Assembly (NCBI GenBank): GCA_947632555.1
Contig: CANRPU010000002.1
Location: forward strand, 1 to 64,000
DNA from: an uncultured Lachnospiraceae bacterium
GTDB lineage: Bacteria > Bacillota > Clostridia > Lachnospirales > Lachnospiraceae
DNA: 64,000 nucleotides
Reading direction: 5' to 3'
A program made the position numbers and the translations under genes. Each line of letters starts with the position of its first letter. Position 1 is the first letter of the stretch. The notes beneath the pieces are model-generated. The model made no database searches and was not told the DNA's origin. It was given only the letters and a program-made list of their open reading frames with translations. Shown here piece after piece: positions 7,491 through 17,397 of the stretch.

Positions 7491-7542
7491 CATACTGTAA
7501 AAGAATGCTCCGGCGGACGGCCGGATAAAGGAGAACAGTATG
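7491..7542 (+). promoter_or_regulatory. Inverted repeat enclosing the start codon of the next gene
   Basis: CATACTGT (7491-7498) pairs with ACAGTATG (7535-7542); the latter contains the ATG at 7540. A second hairpin, CCGGC-GGACG-GCCGG (7510-7524), lies inside, leaving AAAGGAG unpaired. This could limit translation start. Confidence 0.5.
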
Positions 7543-7971
7543 AAGCCGGAAGAAGTCAATGTATACAGGGAAGTGCAGCGGAACGCGGAAATGGCGGTCA
7601 AAGCCATAGAAACCATGAGCGATATGGTGTATGAGGACGATTTCGCCCTGCAGATATCCAGACAGGCACTGAAATATTCGGATATCCGCAATCGGGCGCT
7701 GGACAGGCTTTTGGCGGCCAGAGCGGAAACGGCGCATCCAAACGCGCTGTCGGATCTGGCTTTAAAGGGCGGCATCCACCTGAACACCCTGTTCAATACC
7801 AGTACCAGCCATCTGGCGGAACTGATGATCGAAAACAGCAACCGGGGCATTACCCGGATGTGTAAGGTTTTGAACCATAACCGGCTGGAAAGATCCATGG
7901 CGGTGGAGATGGCCAGGGAATTGATGGATTTTGAAGAGAAGAGCATTGGCATTCTGAAAAAATATCTGTGA
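7540..7971 (+). CDS. Small all-helical protein of unknown function
   Basis: I do not recognise this 143-residue protein. It appears fully alpha-helical (KPEEVNVYREVQRNAEMAVKAI, ALQISRQALKYSDIRNRAL, HLAELMIENSNRGITRM, MARELMDFEEKSIGILKKYL) and looks like a four-helix bundle of the ferritin-like or DUF305-like shape, but without a visible metal-binding pattern and without cysteine. The ATG at 7540 follows AAAGGAG. It stands between the SH3 protein and gdhA with its own possible TATAAT at 7469-7474. The ATG lies in the 3' arm of an inverted repeat. Confidence 0.75.
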   Translation: MKPEEVNVYREVQRNAEMAVKAIETMSDMVYEDDFALQISRQALKYSDIRNRALDRLLAARAETAHPNALSDLALKGGIHLNTLFNTSTSHLAELMIENSNRGITRMCKVLNHNRLERSMAVEMARELMDFEEKSIGILKKYL

Positions 7972-8035
7972 CTATTTTGTGCAAAATGTACAAAAAAATC
8001 AAGAAAACTTTTACGATTTAATCAGATAAAGCCCT

Positions 8036-8063
8036 TTGCAATTTTGGGGTGCTATTATATAAT
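8036..8063 (+). promoter_or_regulatory. Promoter of the gdhA leader
   Basis: TTGCAA (8036-8041), 16 bases, TATAAT (8058-8063). It lies upstream of the terminator at 8090-8120, so gdhA mRNA from this promoter must read through that terminator. Confidence 0.75.
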
Positions 8064-8089
8064 AGATGACGTGGGACAAAGGCGTCGCG

Positions 8090-8120
8090 GGTACAGAGGT
8101 TTATCCCTGTGCCTTTTTTT
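8090..8120 (+). terminator. Terminator in the gdhA leader (possible attenuator)
   Basis: GGTACAGAGG and CCCTGTGCC form a 9-bp stem with one bulge and one G-U pair, followed by seven T (8114-8120). It is about 20 bases after the predicted start of transcription and 57 bases before gdhA. An alternative pairing of AAAGGC (8078-8083) with GCCTTT (8111-8116) would disrupt it. No known riboswitch class was recognised. Confidence 0.75.
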
Positions 8121-8128
8121 ATTTATAG

Positions 8129-9511
<1,383 letters not shown>

Positions 9512-9553
9512 TCCGGGAGCGGGTATTGTCTGAAAGCCGAAAAAAGACTGAAA

Positions 9554-9599
9554 AAAGCGCGGATTCAAAGGCAGGTTCTTTGAATCCCGCGCTTTCTTT
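9554..9599 (+). terminator. Intrinsic terminator after gdhA
   Basis: AAAGCGCGGATTCAAAG pairs with CTTTGAATCCCGCGCTTT around a 7-base loop, with one unpaired base, and is followed by CTTTAT. Confidence 0.9.
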
Positions 9600-9633
9600 A
9601 TATCCTGGCGCGGCGGAATCCGCCTGCCGAAGG

Positions 9634-9662
9634 TTGCAAAACCGGCCGGAATATTGTAGTAT
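9634..9662 (+). promoter_or_regulatory. Candidate promoter of the acetyltransferase gene
   Basis: TTGCAA (9634-9639), 17 bases, TAGTAT (9657-9662), just downstream of the gdhA terminator. Confidence 0.55.
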
Positions 9663-9714
9663 GGAAAGAGGCGCGGGCAGGATAGAGGGGAAGCGTGAGG
9701 GGAGGATATCGGGC

Positions 9715-10257
9715 ATGACGGAACGGGAAGGCAGGATTTACTATGAAGATGACAAGATCCGTATTCGTGATATGAAACAGAGCGATGCCGGTATCTTGAC
9801 GCGGGAAGAGATCGCCCAGGGCTGGGATTCCCACATCGAAAAGCTGGAAATGCGGCTCTGCCATCAGGCGGAAGGAAAAGCGGCGGCTCTTGTGGCGGAA
9901 TATGAGGGAAAGCCCGCGGGCTACATTCATGTGTATCCGGATTCCAGGTGGGGCGCTTTTGCGGGCCTGGGATATCCTGAAATCGTGGATTTCGCGGTCC
10001 TGGAAAAGTACAGAGGCCGCGGTATCGGAAACCGGCTGATGGATGCGGCGGAGGAGATCGCGGCGGAATACGCGGATATGGTCTATCTGGGAGTGGGGCT
10101 GCACAGCGGCTACGGAAGCGCGCAGAGGCTGTATGTCAGGCGGGGCTATATGCCGGACGGCAGCGGGGTATGGTATGGGGAATCGGTCTGCGAACCCTAT
10201 GCGGACTGCCGAAATGACGATGACTTGAATTTGTATTTTTCCAAGAAGCTGCGCTGA
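9715..10257 (+). CDS. GNAT family N-acetyltransferase
   Basis: Acetyl-CoA dependent transferase of unknown substrate, 180 residues. The acetyl-CoA binding motif A is clear: VDFAVLEKYRGRGIGNRLMDAAEE (about residues 92-115), followed by YLGVGLHSGYGSAQRLYVRRGY, the usual motif B that ends GNAT domains. The frame is open from 9526, but that would begin inside the gdhA terminator; ATG at 9715 follows GGGGAGGA by 9 bases. No neighbour points to a substrate. Confidence 0.85.
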   Translation: MTEREGRIYYEDDKIRIRDMKQSDAGILTREEIAQGWDSHIEKLEMRLCHQAEGKAAALVAEYEGKPAGYIHVYPDSRWGAFAGLGYPEIVDFAVLEKYRGRGIGNRLMDAAEEIAAEYADMVYLGVGLHSGYGSAQRLYVRRGYMPDGSGVWYGESVCEPYADCRNDDDLNLYFSKKLR

Positions 10258-10310
10258 AGCGCGATCCGGACCACAGATATACGGGTTTTCGCGCGTCAAA
10301 CGATACGGAG

Positions 10311-11804
10311 ATGAAAGATATGGAGATGAAAGATATGGAGATCCGGGAGCAGGAGAATAGCGGAACAGGCGGAAAAAAGAAAGATCCCATGTGGATCGGA
10401 GGACTTCTTTTCGGATTTTCGCTTTTCGCGGCAATCCTGTTTTATCTGATACAATATGTTCTGCCGCAAGGCGTGGAATACAGGGGTTGGCTGCGGATCC
10501 TGGGTATGGTATGGAGTTATCTGTGGACACCGTTTACTTTTTTTGTGTTTTTGCTGTGCTGTATCTGGGGAGCGCGGCGACAGACCCGGGCTTTGGCGCT
10601 GCGGGCGGCGCTCACCCTGGTGACGGTAATGGGCGGGCTGATAAGCGGCGCGTTCCTGATCCTTGTTACGGGGATCTCCTGGCTCACGCTCGCGGGAACG
10701 GAGAAAAGTTTCGCGGAAGGCATCATACAGGTAAGCCGCTCCGACCTGTTTTCTGAAATGACCGAAGTGTCCTACTATACGGACGAAGGGCCGTTCCTTT
10801 TAAAAAAATACGAGCCTTTAAGCGATATTGTGCTGATCTCCATGGAACGGAAGTATGGAGAAAGATTTTATGTGAATACGGAAAACGGATGGGACAAAAC
10901 CGGCGTGGGGGAAAACGGCCTGGAAGGCTTTTATGTGTCCCCCGTAAACAGTCCTGATATGGTTATCTTTGCCAGACTGCCGTATGGAACAGAAACGGAT
11001 GATTATCCCGCGGTCAGAGCCTTCTCCCGTATGAAAGAGGCCGCGGGGAAGCTGTGTCCGGAAAGGGAGATCACGCTCTCGTTGGAAAAAGAAGACGCCA
11101 GGGTGCGTCTTTTCTGCGGCGGGACAGAGGATATGCGCGGCTGCGCCGAAGATACGGCGGCCCTGATCCAAACGGCCTTGGAGGATGATTTCTTCTGGGA
11201 GGAAGGCAGGAACGTACAGGCGGAGATCGTATGTCTGCTGGGAGATTCTCCGGTGGGAACCGTGGTGCTTTATTTTGGCAACAGCCGGAACAACCTGGGG
11301 GAATACGGTTATGAGATAGACAGGTATACCGATGAGGAGCAGGTCTATCAAACGCTTCTCTACTGCTATGACGGCAGCGAAATACAGGAAGAGATGGAGG
11401 AACCTTTGTTTTCCCACGAGGATTCCGCTTATTTTGTGGAAGGCGCGTATAAGGCGCTGTATGATACCCTTTTTGCCCCCGCCGGATATGCCTATGACTA
11501 TGGCTATAATGCCAAGGGGAATTTTTACGGACGGCTGGGAGAGTATGAGGGCACTCTGGAGAGTATGCCGGGGACAGTGTTTGACTGTACGGAAACCGTA
11601 GTATATGACAGAGTTTCTCAAAACGGGAAATGTCATTTGTTTGTGCGCTACAGGACGTATTACCGGGACGGGACGGAGTATACCACGGAGATCCTGGACA
11701 TGTACGCGGTAGATATGGAAACGGGTGAGGTCTTTCTGTCCGGCCGCCACGCGTGGGCGGATCCGGGAAACGAGGACTACCGGGAAGCCACGGGAGAGCC
11801 TTAG
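10311..11804 (+). CDS. Membrane protein with large extracytoplasmic domain, unknown function
   Basis: Unrecognised 497-residue protein. A charged N-terminus with the repeated peptide MKDMEMKDMEI is followed by three membrane helices (about residues 27-50, 59-86 and 92-125), then a long soluble region to the end that should lie outside the cell, rich in Glu, Tyr and Asp. The start is uncertain: ATG codons at 10311, 10320, 10326 and 10335 lie in a short direct repeat (GGAGATGAAAGATAT twice), and each GGAG could serve the next ATG. It ends 58 bases before the pseudouridine synthase gene. Confidence 0.75.
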   Translation: MKDMEMKDMEIREQENSGTGGKKKDPMWIGGLLFGFSLFAAILFYLIQYVLPQGVEYRGWLRILGMVWSYLWTPFTFFVFLLCCIWGARRQTRALALRAALTLVTVMGGLISGAFLILVTGISWLTLAGTEKSFAEGIIQVSRSDLFSEMTEVSYYTDEGPFLLKKYEPLSDIVLISMERKYGERFYVNTENGWDKTGVGENGLEGFYVSPVNSPDMVIFARLPYGTETDDYPAVRAFSRMKEAAGKLCPEREITLSLEKEDARVRLFCGGTEDMRGCAEDTAALIQTALEDDFFWEEGRNVQAEIVCLLGDSPVGTVVLYFGNSRNNLGEYGYEIDRYTDEEQVYQTLLYCYDGSEIQEEMEEPLFSHEDSAYFVEGAYKALYDTLFAPAGYAYDYGYNAKGNFYGRLGEYEGTLESMPGTVFDCTETVVYDRVSQNGKCHLFVRYRTYYRDGTEYTTEILDMYAVDMETGEVFLSGRHAWADPGNEDYREATGEP

Positions 11805-11862
11805 GCGCGGAAACCGTGGGATGAAAGAACCTGAGAGAACCGAAAGAACGGAGGAAAAGGTC

Positions 11863-12621
11863 ATGCCGGGGGGTGGGATCCGCATCAATAAATATCTGGC
11901 GGCAAACGGTATCTGTTCCCGCAGGGACGCGGATAAATTAGTTGCCGGAGGAACCGTCACCATAGACGGCAGAACGGCCGGCCCGGGCGATCGGGTATAT
12001 GAGGGAAACATCGTGCGGGTGGGAAAAAGGACGGTGGAGGAAACCGGCAGGAAGGTTGTGCTGGCCTATTATAAGCCCATGGGCGTAGTCTGCAGCGAGA
12101 GGGACAGGCATGCCCAAAAGCTGCTCACGGATATGATAGACTATCCGGTCCGGGTGACTTACGCGGGACGCCTGGATAAGGATTCGGAGGGACTTTTGCT
12201 TTTGTCCAACGACGGCGATCTGATACAGGCCATGATGAAAGGATCTGCCGGTCATGAAAAGGAATATGAAGTAAAAGTAAATAAAGAGATCACCCAGGAA
12301 TTTCTGCGGGGAATGGAAAAGGGCGTCTATTTAAAGGAACTGGATGTGACTACCAGGACGTGCCGCCTCATTCGGGAGGGAAAATATACCTTCCGTATGG
12401 TATTGACCCAGGGGCTCAACAGGCAGATCCGCCGTATGTGCGGCGCGTTCGGATATGAGGTGAGGCATTTAAAAAGGATCCGGGTGCTGAACATTACCCT
12501 GGGGGACTTAAAGGCAGGCGATTACAGGGAGCTGTCCCCGCGGGAAACGGAATCCCTGTACGCGCAGTGCGGCCTGCCGGGGCCCGGCGCGAAAAATGAC
12601 TTGCGGGCGGAAAGGTTATAG
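11863..12621 (+). CDS. rluF: 23S rRNA pseudouridine synthase, RluF/RluB-like
   Basis: Isomerises uridine in 23S rRNA. An N-terminal S4 RNA-binding domain (IRINKYLAANGICSRRDADKLV, residues 5-26) precedes the RsuA/RluB-family catalytic domain with YAGRLDKDSEGLLLLSNDG, where the Asp of RLD is the nucleophile, and QGLNRQIRRMCGAFGYEV. The latter resembles RluF more than RluB. ATG at 11863 is chosen because GGAGGAAAAGGTC precedes it and the S4 domain starts directly; the frame is open further upstream (ATG 11821 lacks a ribosome site). Exact target nucleotide is uncertain. Confidence 0.87.
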   Translation: MPGGGIRINKYLAANGICSRRDADKLVAGGTVTIDGRTAGPGDRVYEGNIVRVGKRTVEETGRKVVLAYYKPMGVVCSERDRHAQKLLTDMIDYPVRVTYAGRLDKDSEGLLLLSNDGDLIQAMMKGSAGHEKEYEVKVNKEITQEFLRGMEKGVYLKELDVTTRTCRLIREGKYTFRMVLTQGLNRQIRRMCGAFGYEVRHLKRIRVLNITLGDLKAGDYRELSPRETESLYAQCGLPGPGAKNDLRAERL

Positions 12622-12627
12622 GACAAG

Positions 12628-14619
12628 ATGGAAAACCGTAAACAGGAAAGAATGAAAGAACTGACCGGGCTTTTGAAGGAAGCCGCCAGGGCTTATTACG
12701 CGGAAGACCGGGAGATCATGAGCAATCTGGAATATGACAGGCTCTACGACGAACTGGAGGCTCTGGAGGCGGAAACGGGTATCGTGCTTTCCGACAGCCC
12801 CACGGTAAATGTGGGGTATCAGTCTGTGGAGGAACTGCCGAAAGAAAAACACGAGAGCCCCATGCTCTCCCTGGGCAAAACCAAGAGCAGGGAAGAATTG
12901 CAGGAGTGGCTGCAGGGGAAAGAGGCCATTTTAAGCTGGAAGCTGGACGGGCTGACGGTGGTCCTGACCTATGACGGGGGAAAGCTGGTCAAAGCGGTGA
13001 CCAGAGGGAACGGGGAGATAGGAGAAGTGATCACCAACAACGCCCGTACCTTTAAGAACCTGCCCCTCTCCATTTCGTATCAGGGAGAACTGATCCTGCG
13101 CGGGGAAGCGGTGATCACCTACTCCGATTTTGAAAAGCTCAACGCGAAGATACCGGAAGAGGAAGCCAGATACAAAAATCCCCGCAATCTCTGCAGCGGT
13201 TCCGTCAGACAGCTGAACAACCAGATAACGGCGGAACGGAATGTGCGTTTCTTCGCTTTTTCCCTGGTAAGGGCGGACAACGTGGATTTTCACGATTCCC
13301 GCAGCGCACAGCTGGATTTTTTAAAAGAACAGGGGTTTGAGGTGGTGGAGCATGTCATGGTAGGGCCGTCTACGATCCAGAAAGCCATCGCGGATTTTGA
13401 AAAAAAGATCGAAACCTATGACGTGCCTTCCGACGGTCTGGTGCTCACCTATGAAGATATCGCTTACGGACAGTCCCTGGGAAGGACCGCCAAATTTCCC
13501 AGAGATTCCATTGCTTTTAAATGGGCGGATGACATGCGGGAAACAACCCTGCTGGAAATAGAGTGGAGCCCGAGCAGAACAGGGCTGCTCAATCCGGTGG
13601 CGGTCTTTGAACCGGTGGAACTGGAGGGGACCACGGTGAGCCGTGCCTCCGTGCACAATATCAGTATTCTGCGCGGGCTCAAACTGGGGATCGGTGACAG
13701 GATCACGGTTTATAAGGCCAACATGATCATTCCCCAGATCGCGGGAAACCTGACCTGTTCGGGAAACCTGCCCCTGCCGGAACGCTGCCCGGTGTGCGGC
13801 GGCCCGACGCAGGTCCGCAGCATCAACGACACGGAAAGCCTGTACTGCGTCAATCCGGACTGCGCGGCCAAGCGTCTGAAGGCTTTTACGCTTTTTGTCA
13901 GCAGGGACGCGCTGAACATCGACGGGCTCTCGGAAGCCACTCTGGAAAAATTTATCGGAAAAGGCTTCATTCATGATTTTGTGGATCTGTTCCATCTGGG
14001 GGATCATAAAGAGCAGATAGTGGAAATGGAAGGCTTTGGAGAAAAATCCTATGCCCATCTGGCGGAGAGCGTTGAAAATGCCAGAACGACTACGCTGCCC
14101 AGACTGCTTTACGGTTTGGGGATCGCCAATATCGGCGTGGTGAATGCCCGTATGCTCTGCCGGCATTTTCATAACAGCCCGGAGGCGCTGATGGAAGCGG
14201 AGAAGGAAGAACTGAGCGCCATTGACGGCGTGGGAGAAGTGATCGCCACGGCTTTTGTGGAATATATGGCAAACGAAGAGAACCGGAAGAGGATACGCGC
14301 CCTGCTTTGTGAGCTGCGGCTGGAGGCCCCGGAGGAAAATACCGCTCCCCAGACCTTAAGCGGCCTGTCCTTTGTGGTGACGGGAAGCCTGAACCACTAT
14401 GAAAACAGGGAGGCGCTGAAGGCGGTTATCGAGGCCATGGGAGGAAAAGTGACGGGCAGCGTGACCGGGAAAACGGAGTGCCTGATCAACAACGATATCA
14501 ATTCCTCCTCCACCAAGAACAAAAAAGCCAGGGAACTTCAGGTGCCGGTTTTATCGGAGGAAGATTTTATGGAAAAATATCTGGGAGGGAACAGTCATGC
14601 CGATCAAGACGCAAAGTGA
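12628..14619 (+). CDS. ligA: NAD-dependent DNA ligase-like protein LigA (divergent)
   Basis: Joins DNA nicks in replication and repair if active. All LigA domains are present over 663 residues: Ia, adenylation, OB, a four-Cys zinc finger (CPVC...CVNPDC, about 387-415), helix-hairpin-helix and a C-terminal BRCT (about 580-655). The nucleophile is Lys105 in SWKLDG. Compared with Escherichia coli LigA, several NAD contacts differ without any gap: Glu113 is Ser103, Asp of TRGDG is Asn, Lys290 is Thr in DGLVLTY, and Asp32 is Asn in NLEYD. Arg136, Glu173 and Lys314 equivalents remain. It overlaps metA by 23 bases. Whether a canonical LigA exists elsewhere cannot be seen. Confidence 0.88.
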   Translation: MENRKQERMKELTGLLKEAARAYYAEDREIMSNLEYDRLYDELEALEAETGIVLSDSPTVNVGYQSVEELPKEKHESPMLSLGKTKSREELQEWLQGKEAILSWKLDGLTVVLTYDGGKLVKAVTRGNGEIGEVITNNARTFKNLPLSISYQGELILRGEAVITYSDFEKLNAKIPEEEARYKNPRNLCSGSVRQLNNQITAERNVRFFAFSLVRADNVDFHDSRSAQLDFLKEQGFEVVEHVMVGPSTIQKAIADFEKKIETYDVPSDGLVLTYEDIAYGQSLGRTAKFPRDSIAFKWADDMRETTLLEIEWSPSRTGLLNPVAVFEPVELEGTTVSRASVHNISILRGLKLGIGDRITVYKANMIIPQIAGNLTCSGNLPLPERCPVCGGPTQVRSINDTESLYCVNPDCAAKRLKAFTLFVSRDALNIDGLSEATLEKFIGKGFIHDFVDLFHLGDHKEQIVEMEGFGEKSYAHLAESVENARTTTLPRLLYGLGIANIGVVNARMLCRHFHNSPEALMEAEKEELSAIDGVGEVIATAFVEYMANEENRKRIRALLCELRLEAPEENTAPQTLSGLSFVVTGSLNHYENREALKAVIEAMGGKVTGSVTGKTECLINNDINSSSTKNKKARELQVPVLSEEDFMEKYLGGNSHADQDAK

Positions 14620-15511
14620 ACTGCCTGCGAAAGAGATACTGGAAAATGAAAATATATTTGTCATGGACGAGAACCGGGCGATGCATCAGGACATCCGCCC
14701 GCTGCAGGTCTGTATTTTAAATATCATGCCCGTGAAGCAGGATACGGAGCTGCAGCTGCTGCGGGCGCTTTCCAATACGCCCCTGCAGGTGGACGTGACC
14801 TTTCTGAATGTGAAGAGCCATACTTCCCTGAATACTTCCGCCAATCACCTGAACAAATTTTATACCACCATCGACGAGGTGCGGGACGGAAAATTTGACG
14901 GCCTGATCATTACGGGAGCGCCGGTGGAGGATATTACTTTTGAGGAAGTGGATTACTGGGAGGAACTCTGCGGCATCATGGAATGGTCCAAGACCAATGT
15001 GACTTCCACCCTGCATATCTGCTGGGGGGCGCAGGCGGCCCTGTACTATCACTATGGGATCCAGAAGCGGCAGCTGCCGGAAAAACTGTTCGGCGTATAT
15101 CCCCACAGGGTTTCCAACCGGAAGATCCCTCTGGTAAGAGGATTTGACGATATTTTTATGGCACCGCACAGCAGGCATACGGAATCGCCATCGGAGGAGA
15201 TCCACGCCTGCAGGGAGCTGACCGTTTTGGCGGAATCCGAGGAAGCCGGCGTATATCTGGCTCTGGCCAACGGCGGCAAGCAGATCTTCGTGAACGGACA
15301 CCCGGAATATGACCGCTATACACTGCACAATGAGTATATCAGGGATCTGAACAAGGGGCTGCCCATCCATATCCCGTATCATTATTATCCCAATGACGAT
15401 CCGGGAGAAAAACCGCTTCTGCAGTGGCGCTCCCACAGCAACAACCTCTATAGTAACTGGCTGAATTATTATGTGTACCAGATAACGCCTTACGACATCA
15501 GGGAGATTTGA
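14597..15511 (+). CDS. metA: Homoserine O-acetyltransferase (MetA type)
   Basis: Activates homoserine for methionine synthesis. The 304 residues have the MetA fold with catalytic Cys142 in HICWGAQA, His in NGHPEYDRY and Glu nearby. Residue 111 is Glu (GAPVE), which in characterised MetA enzymes gives acetyl-CoA rather than succinyl-CoA use; Escherichia coli has Gly there. So the product is probably O-acetylhomoserine. The ATG lies inside the 3' end of ligA (23-base overlap), with GGGAGGG before it, so no room exists for a SAM riboswitch directly upstream. Confidence 0.93.
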   Translation: MPIKTQSELPAKEILENENIFVMDENRAMHQDIRPLQVCILNIMPVKQDTELQLLRALSNTPLQVDVTFLNVKSHTSLNTSANHLNKFYTTIDEVRDGKFDGLIITGAPVEDITFEEVDYWEELCGIMEWSKTNVTSTLHICWGAQAALYYHYGIQKRQLPEKLFGVYPHRVSNRKIPLVRGFDDIFMAPHSRHTESPSEEIHACRELTVLAESEEAGVYLALANGGKQIFVNGHPEYDRYTLHNEYIRDLNKGLPIHIPYHYYPNDDPGEKPLLQWRSHSNNLYSNWLNYYVYQITPYDIREI

Positions 15512-15513
15512 CC

Positions 15514-15541
15514 TTGACATCTTCCGTGAAAATGCTATATT
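15514..15541 (+). promoter_or_regulatory. Promoter of the cyclophilin lipoprotein gene
   Basis: TTGACA (15514-15519), 16 bases, TATATT (15536-15541) with TGC before it (extended -10). A GCCGCGG-TAT-CCGCGGC hairpin (15554-15570) lies in the leader; it lacks a T tract. Confidence 0.8.
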
Positions 15542-15588
15542 ATGAAACGAAAAGCCGCGGTATCCGCGGCGCGCGAAAGGAAAAGAAA

Positions 15589-16281
15589 ATGAAAATGAAA
15601 GTCAGGAAGAACATTCTGAAAATTCTGCTCACCACGGTGGGAATGCTGGGCGTATGCCTGGCCGCGGGCTGCGGCAGCGGGGGAGCGGATAAAGAAGATA
15701 CGCTGAAAGAAACGGAACCGCCGCAGACGGAAACGCTGCTTACGGAAACAGAGGCGGGAACCGTAGAGGACGGGGAACTGCTTTCCGGCCTGCATCATGT
15801 GGAGATCCATATACAGGATATGGGGGTCATCTCTGTGGAACTGGATGCGGACAGCGCGCCCGTCACCGTAACCAATTTCGTGAACCTGGCGGAATCCGGT
15901 TTTTATGACGGACTGACCTTCCATCGGATCATGGACGGTTTTATGATGCAGGGAGGAGATCCGGAAGGTACCGGCATGGGCGGTTCCGAGGAAAGGATCC
16001 AGGGAGAATTTTCGGCAAACGGTGTGGACAATCCCCTTTCCCATACCAGAGGCGCCATTTCCATGGCCAGAGCCCAGGATTACAACAGCGCCAGCTCCCA
16101 GTTCTTTATCGTGCATGAGGATTCCGTATTTCTGGACGGGCAGTACGCGGCTTTCGGGTACGTGACGGACGGTATGGACATTGTGGATGAGATCTGTGAG
16201 AATACCACGGGGCAGGACAGCAACGGCGTAGTGCCCGTGGAGAACAGGCCCGTAATAGAAAAGATAGTGGTCATAGATTGA
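15589..16281 (+). CDS. Cyclophilin-type peptidyl-prolyl isomerase, lipoprotein
   Basis: Probable folding catalyst outside the membrane. A signal peptide ends in the lipobox LAAGC (Cys about 28), followed by an acidic linker and a cyclophilin domain from about residue 67 (VEIHIQDMGVISVELDADSA). Conserved pieces are FYDGLTFHRIMDGFMMQGGDP with the catalytic Arg in FHRI, GAISMARA and SQFFIVHED. The frame is open from 15508, but ATG at 15589 after AAAGGA gives the standard signal peptide. It has its own promoter, immediately after metA. Confidence 0.92.
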   Translation: MKMKVRKNILKILLTTVGMLGVCLAAGCGSGGADKEDTLKETEPPQTETLLTETEAGTVEDGELLSGLHHVEIHIQDMGVISVELDADSAPVTVTNFVNLAESGFYDGLTFHRIMDGFMMQGGDPEGTGMGGSEERIQGEFSANGVDNPLSHTRGAISMARAQDYNSASSQFFIVHEDSVFLDGQYAAFGYVTDGMDIVDEICENTTGQDSNGVVPVENRPVIEKIVVID

Positions 16282-16330
16282 TACGGGCGAAAAACGGTAA
16301 CAGCAACAGCCGTATACGCGGCGGAACGGA

Positions 16331-17380
16331 ATGAAAATGAATGTAGAAAACGATAAGAAATTTGCCCTTTTAATAGATGCGGACAATATTTCACCCAAAT
16401 ATATTGATATTATCTTAACGGAAACGGTCAATTACGGCGTGGCCAGCATCCGCCGGATTTACGGAGATTGGACGGACAATGCCAAGCGTTCCTGGAAGGA
16501 ATGTCTGCTGCTGAATTCCCTGACGCCGGTACAGCAGTTCAGCAATACGACCGGAAAGAACGCTTCCGATTCCGCCATGATCATAGATGCGATGGATATT
16601 CTTTACAGTAATCATGTGGACGGTTTTGTCATCGCTTCTTCGGACAGCGATTTCACCGCGCTGGCAAGGCGCCTGAAGGAGGACGGTAAAATGGTGATCG
16701 GCATGGGAGAGAGCAAGACGCCCATGCCCTTTATCAAAGTGTGCGACCAGTTTAAAACCCTGGATGTGCTCTTTGAGAGCAAGCGGAACGAGGACAAAGC
16801 CGCCGGTGAGAGCGGGGAAAACGGGGACAGAAAGGACAGGAACGCGGGAGGCGGCAGGCGGAGCGGCGCCAGGAGCGGGACGAAGGCCGCCGCGGAGAAA
16901 GATTCCGACGTTCAGCCCATTACCAGTCTGGCTACCATCCAGAAGGCAGTTATGGAAATCATTGACGAGCAGACCGAAGAGGGGGATTTCCTGCAGATGA
17001 GCAAGCTGTCCACCTCCCTGCAGAAGCGGTATCCGGATTTTGACTACCGGGTATACCAATTCTCCAAGTTCAGCCAGATGCTGAGATCGTTTTCCGGGAT
17101 TGTACTGACCATGCGGGGAACGGAATGGGTTGTGGGCAGAAAGGGAACGGAAACCCTGCCCTCGGATGTGCAGAGGATGGTGACCGAGATCTTAGACGAG
17201 CAGCTAAAGGACGGGGAATGGATGGCTGTGGGAAGCGTGCTGGACGCTATCCGCCAGCGCGAACCCAGATTCAACTATCACAATTACGGGTTCGCGCAGT
17301 TTCACAAGATGCTGAAGTCCATACCCGGTCTGGAATTTCAGCAAAAAAACAGCCAGGTAAGACGAAAAAACGCCAATTAG
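16331..17380 (+). CDS. NYN-domain ribonuclease-like protein with two OST-HTH/LOTUS domains
   Basis: Predicted RNA-acting protein of 349 residues. The NYN (PIN-like) domain covers about residues 10-150: ALLIDADNISPKYID with the first acidic pair, KNASDSAMIIDAMD and SSDSDFTALARRL carrying the other acidic residues expected for metal-dependent cleavage. A charged linker (Gly, Arg, Lys) follows, then two OST-HTH (LOTUS) repeats at about 205-272 and 278-345, both with the KFSQML/QFHKML pattern. This LabA/NYN-LOTUS layout is known in bacteria; targets are unknown. Start at 16331 behind GCGGAACGGA; ATG 16337 is also possible. Confidence 0.9.
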   Translation: MKMNVENDKKFALLIDADNISPKYIDIILTETVNYGVASIRRIYGDWTDNAKRSWKECLLLNSLTPVQQFSNTTGKNASDSAMIIDAMDILYSNHVDGFVIASSDSDFTALARRLKEDGKMVIGMGESKTPMPFIKVCDQFKTLDVLFESKRNEDKAAGESGENGDRKDRNAGGGRRSGARSGTKAAAEKDSDVQPITSLATIQKAVMEIIDEQTEEGDFLQMSKLSTSLQKRYPDFDYRVYQFSKFSQMLRSFSGIVLTMRGTEWVVGRKGTETLPSDVQRMVTEILDEQLKDGEWMAVGSVLDAIRQREPRFNYHNYGFAQFHKMLKSIPGLEFQQKNSQVRRKNAN

Positions 17381-17397
17381 AAAATCCGCGAGATGTT

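Noticed and set aside
8065-8125. Known glutamine or preQ1 riboswitch in the gdhA leader
   Set aside because: The conserved bases of those classes are not present; only a promoter plus terminator can be supported.
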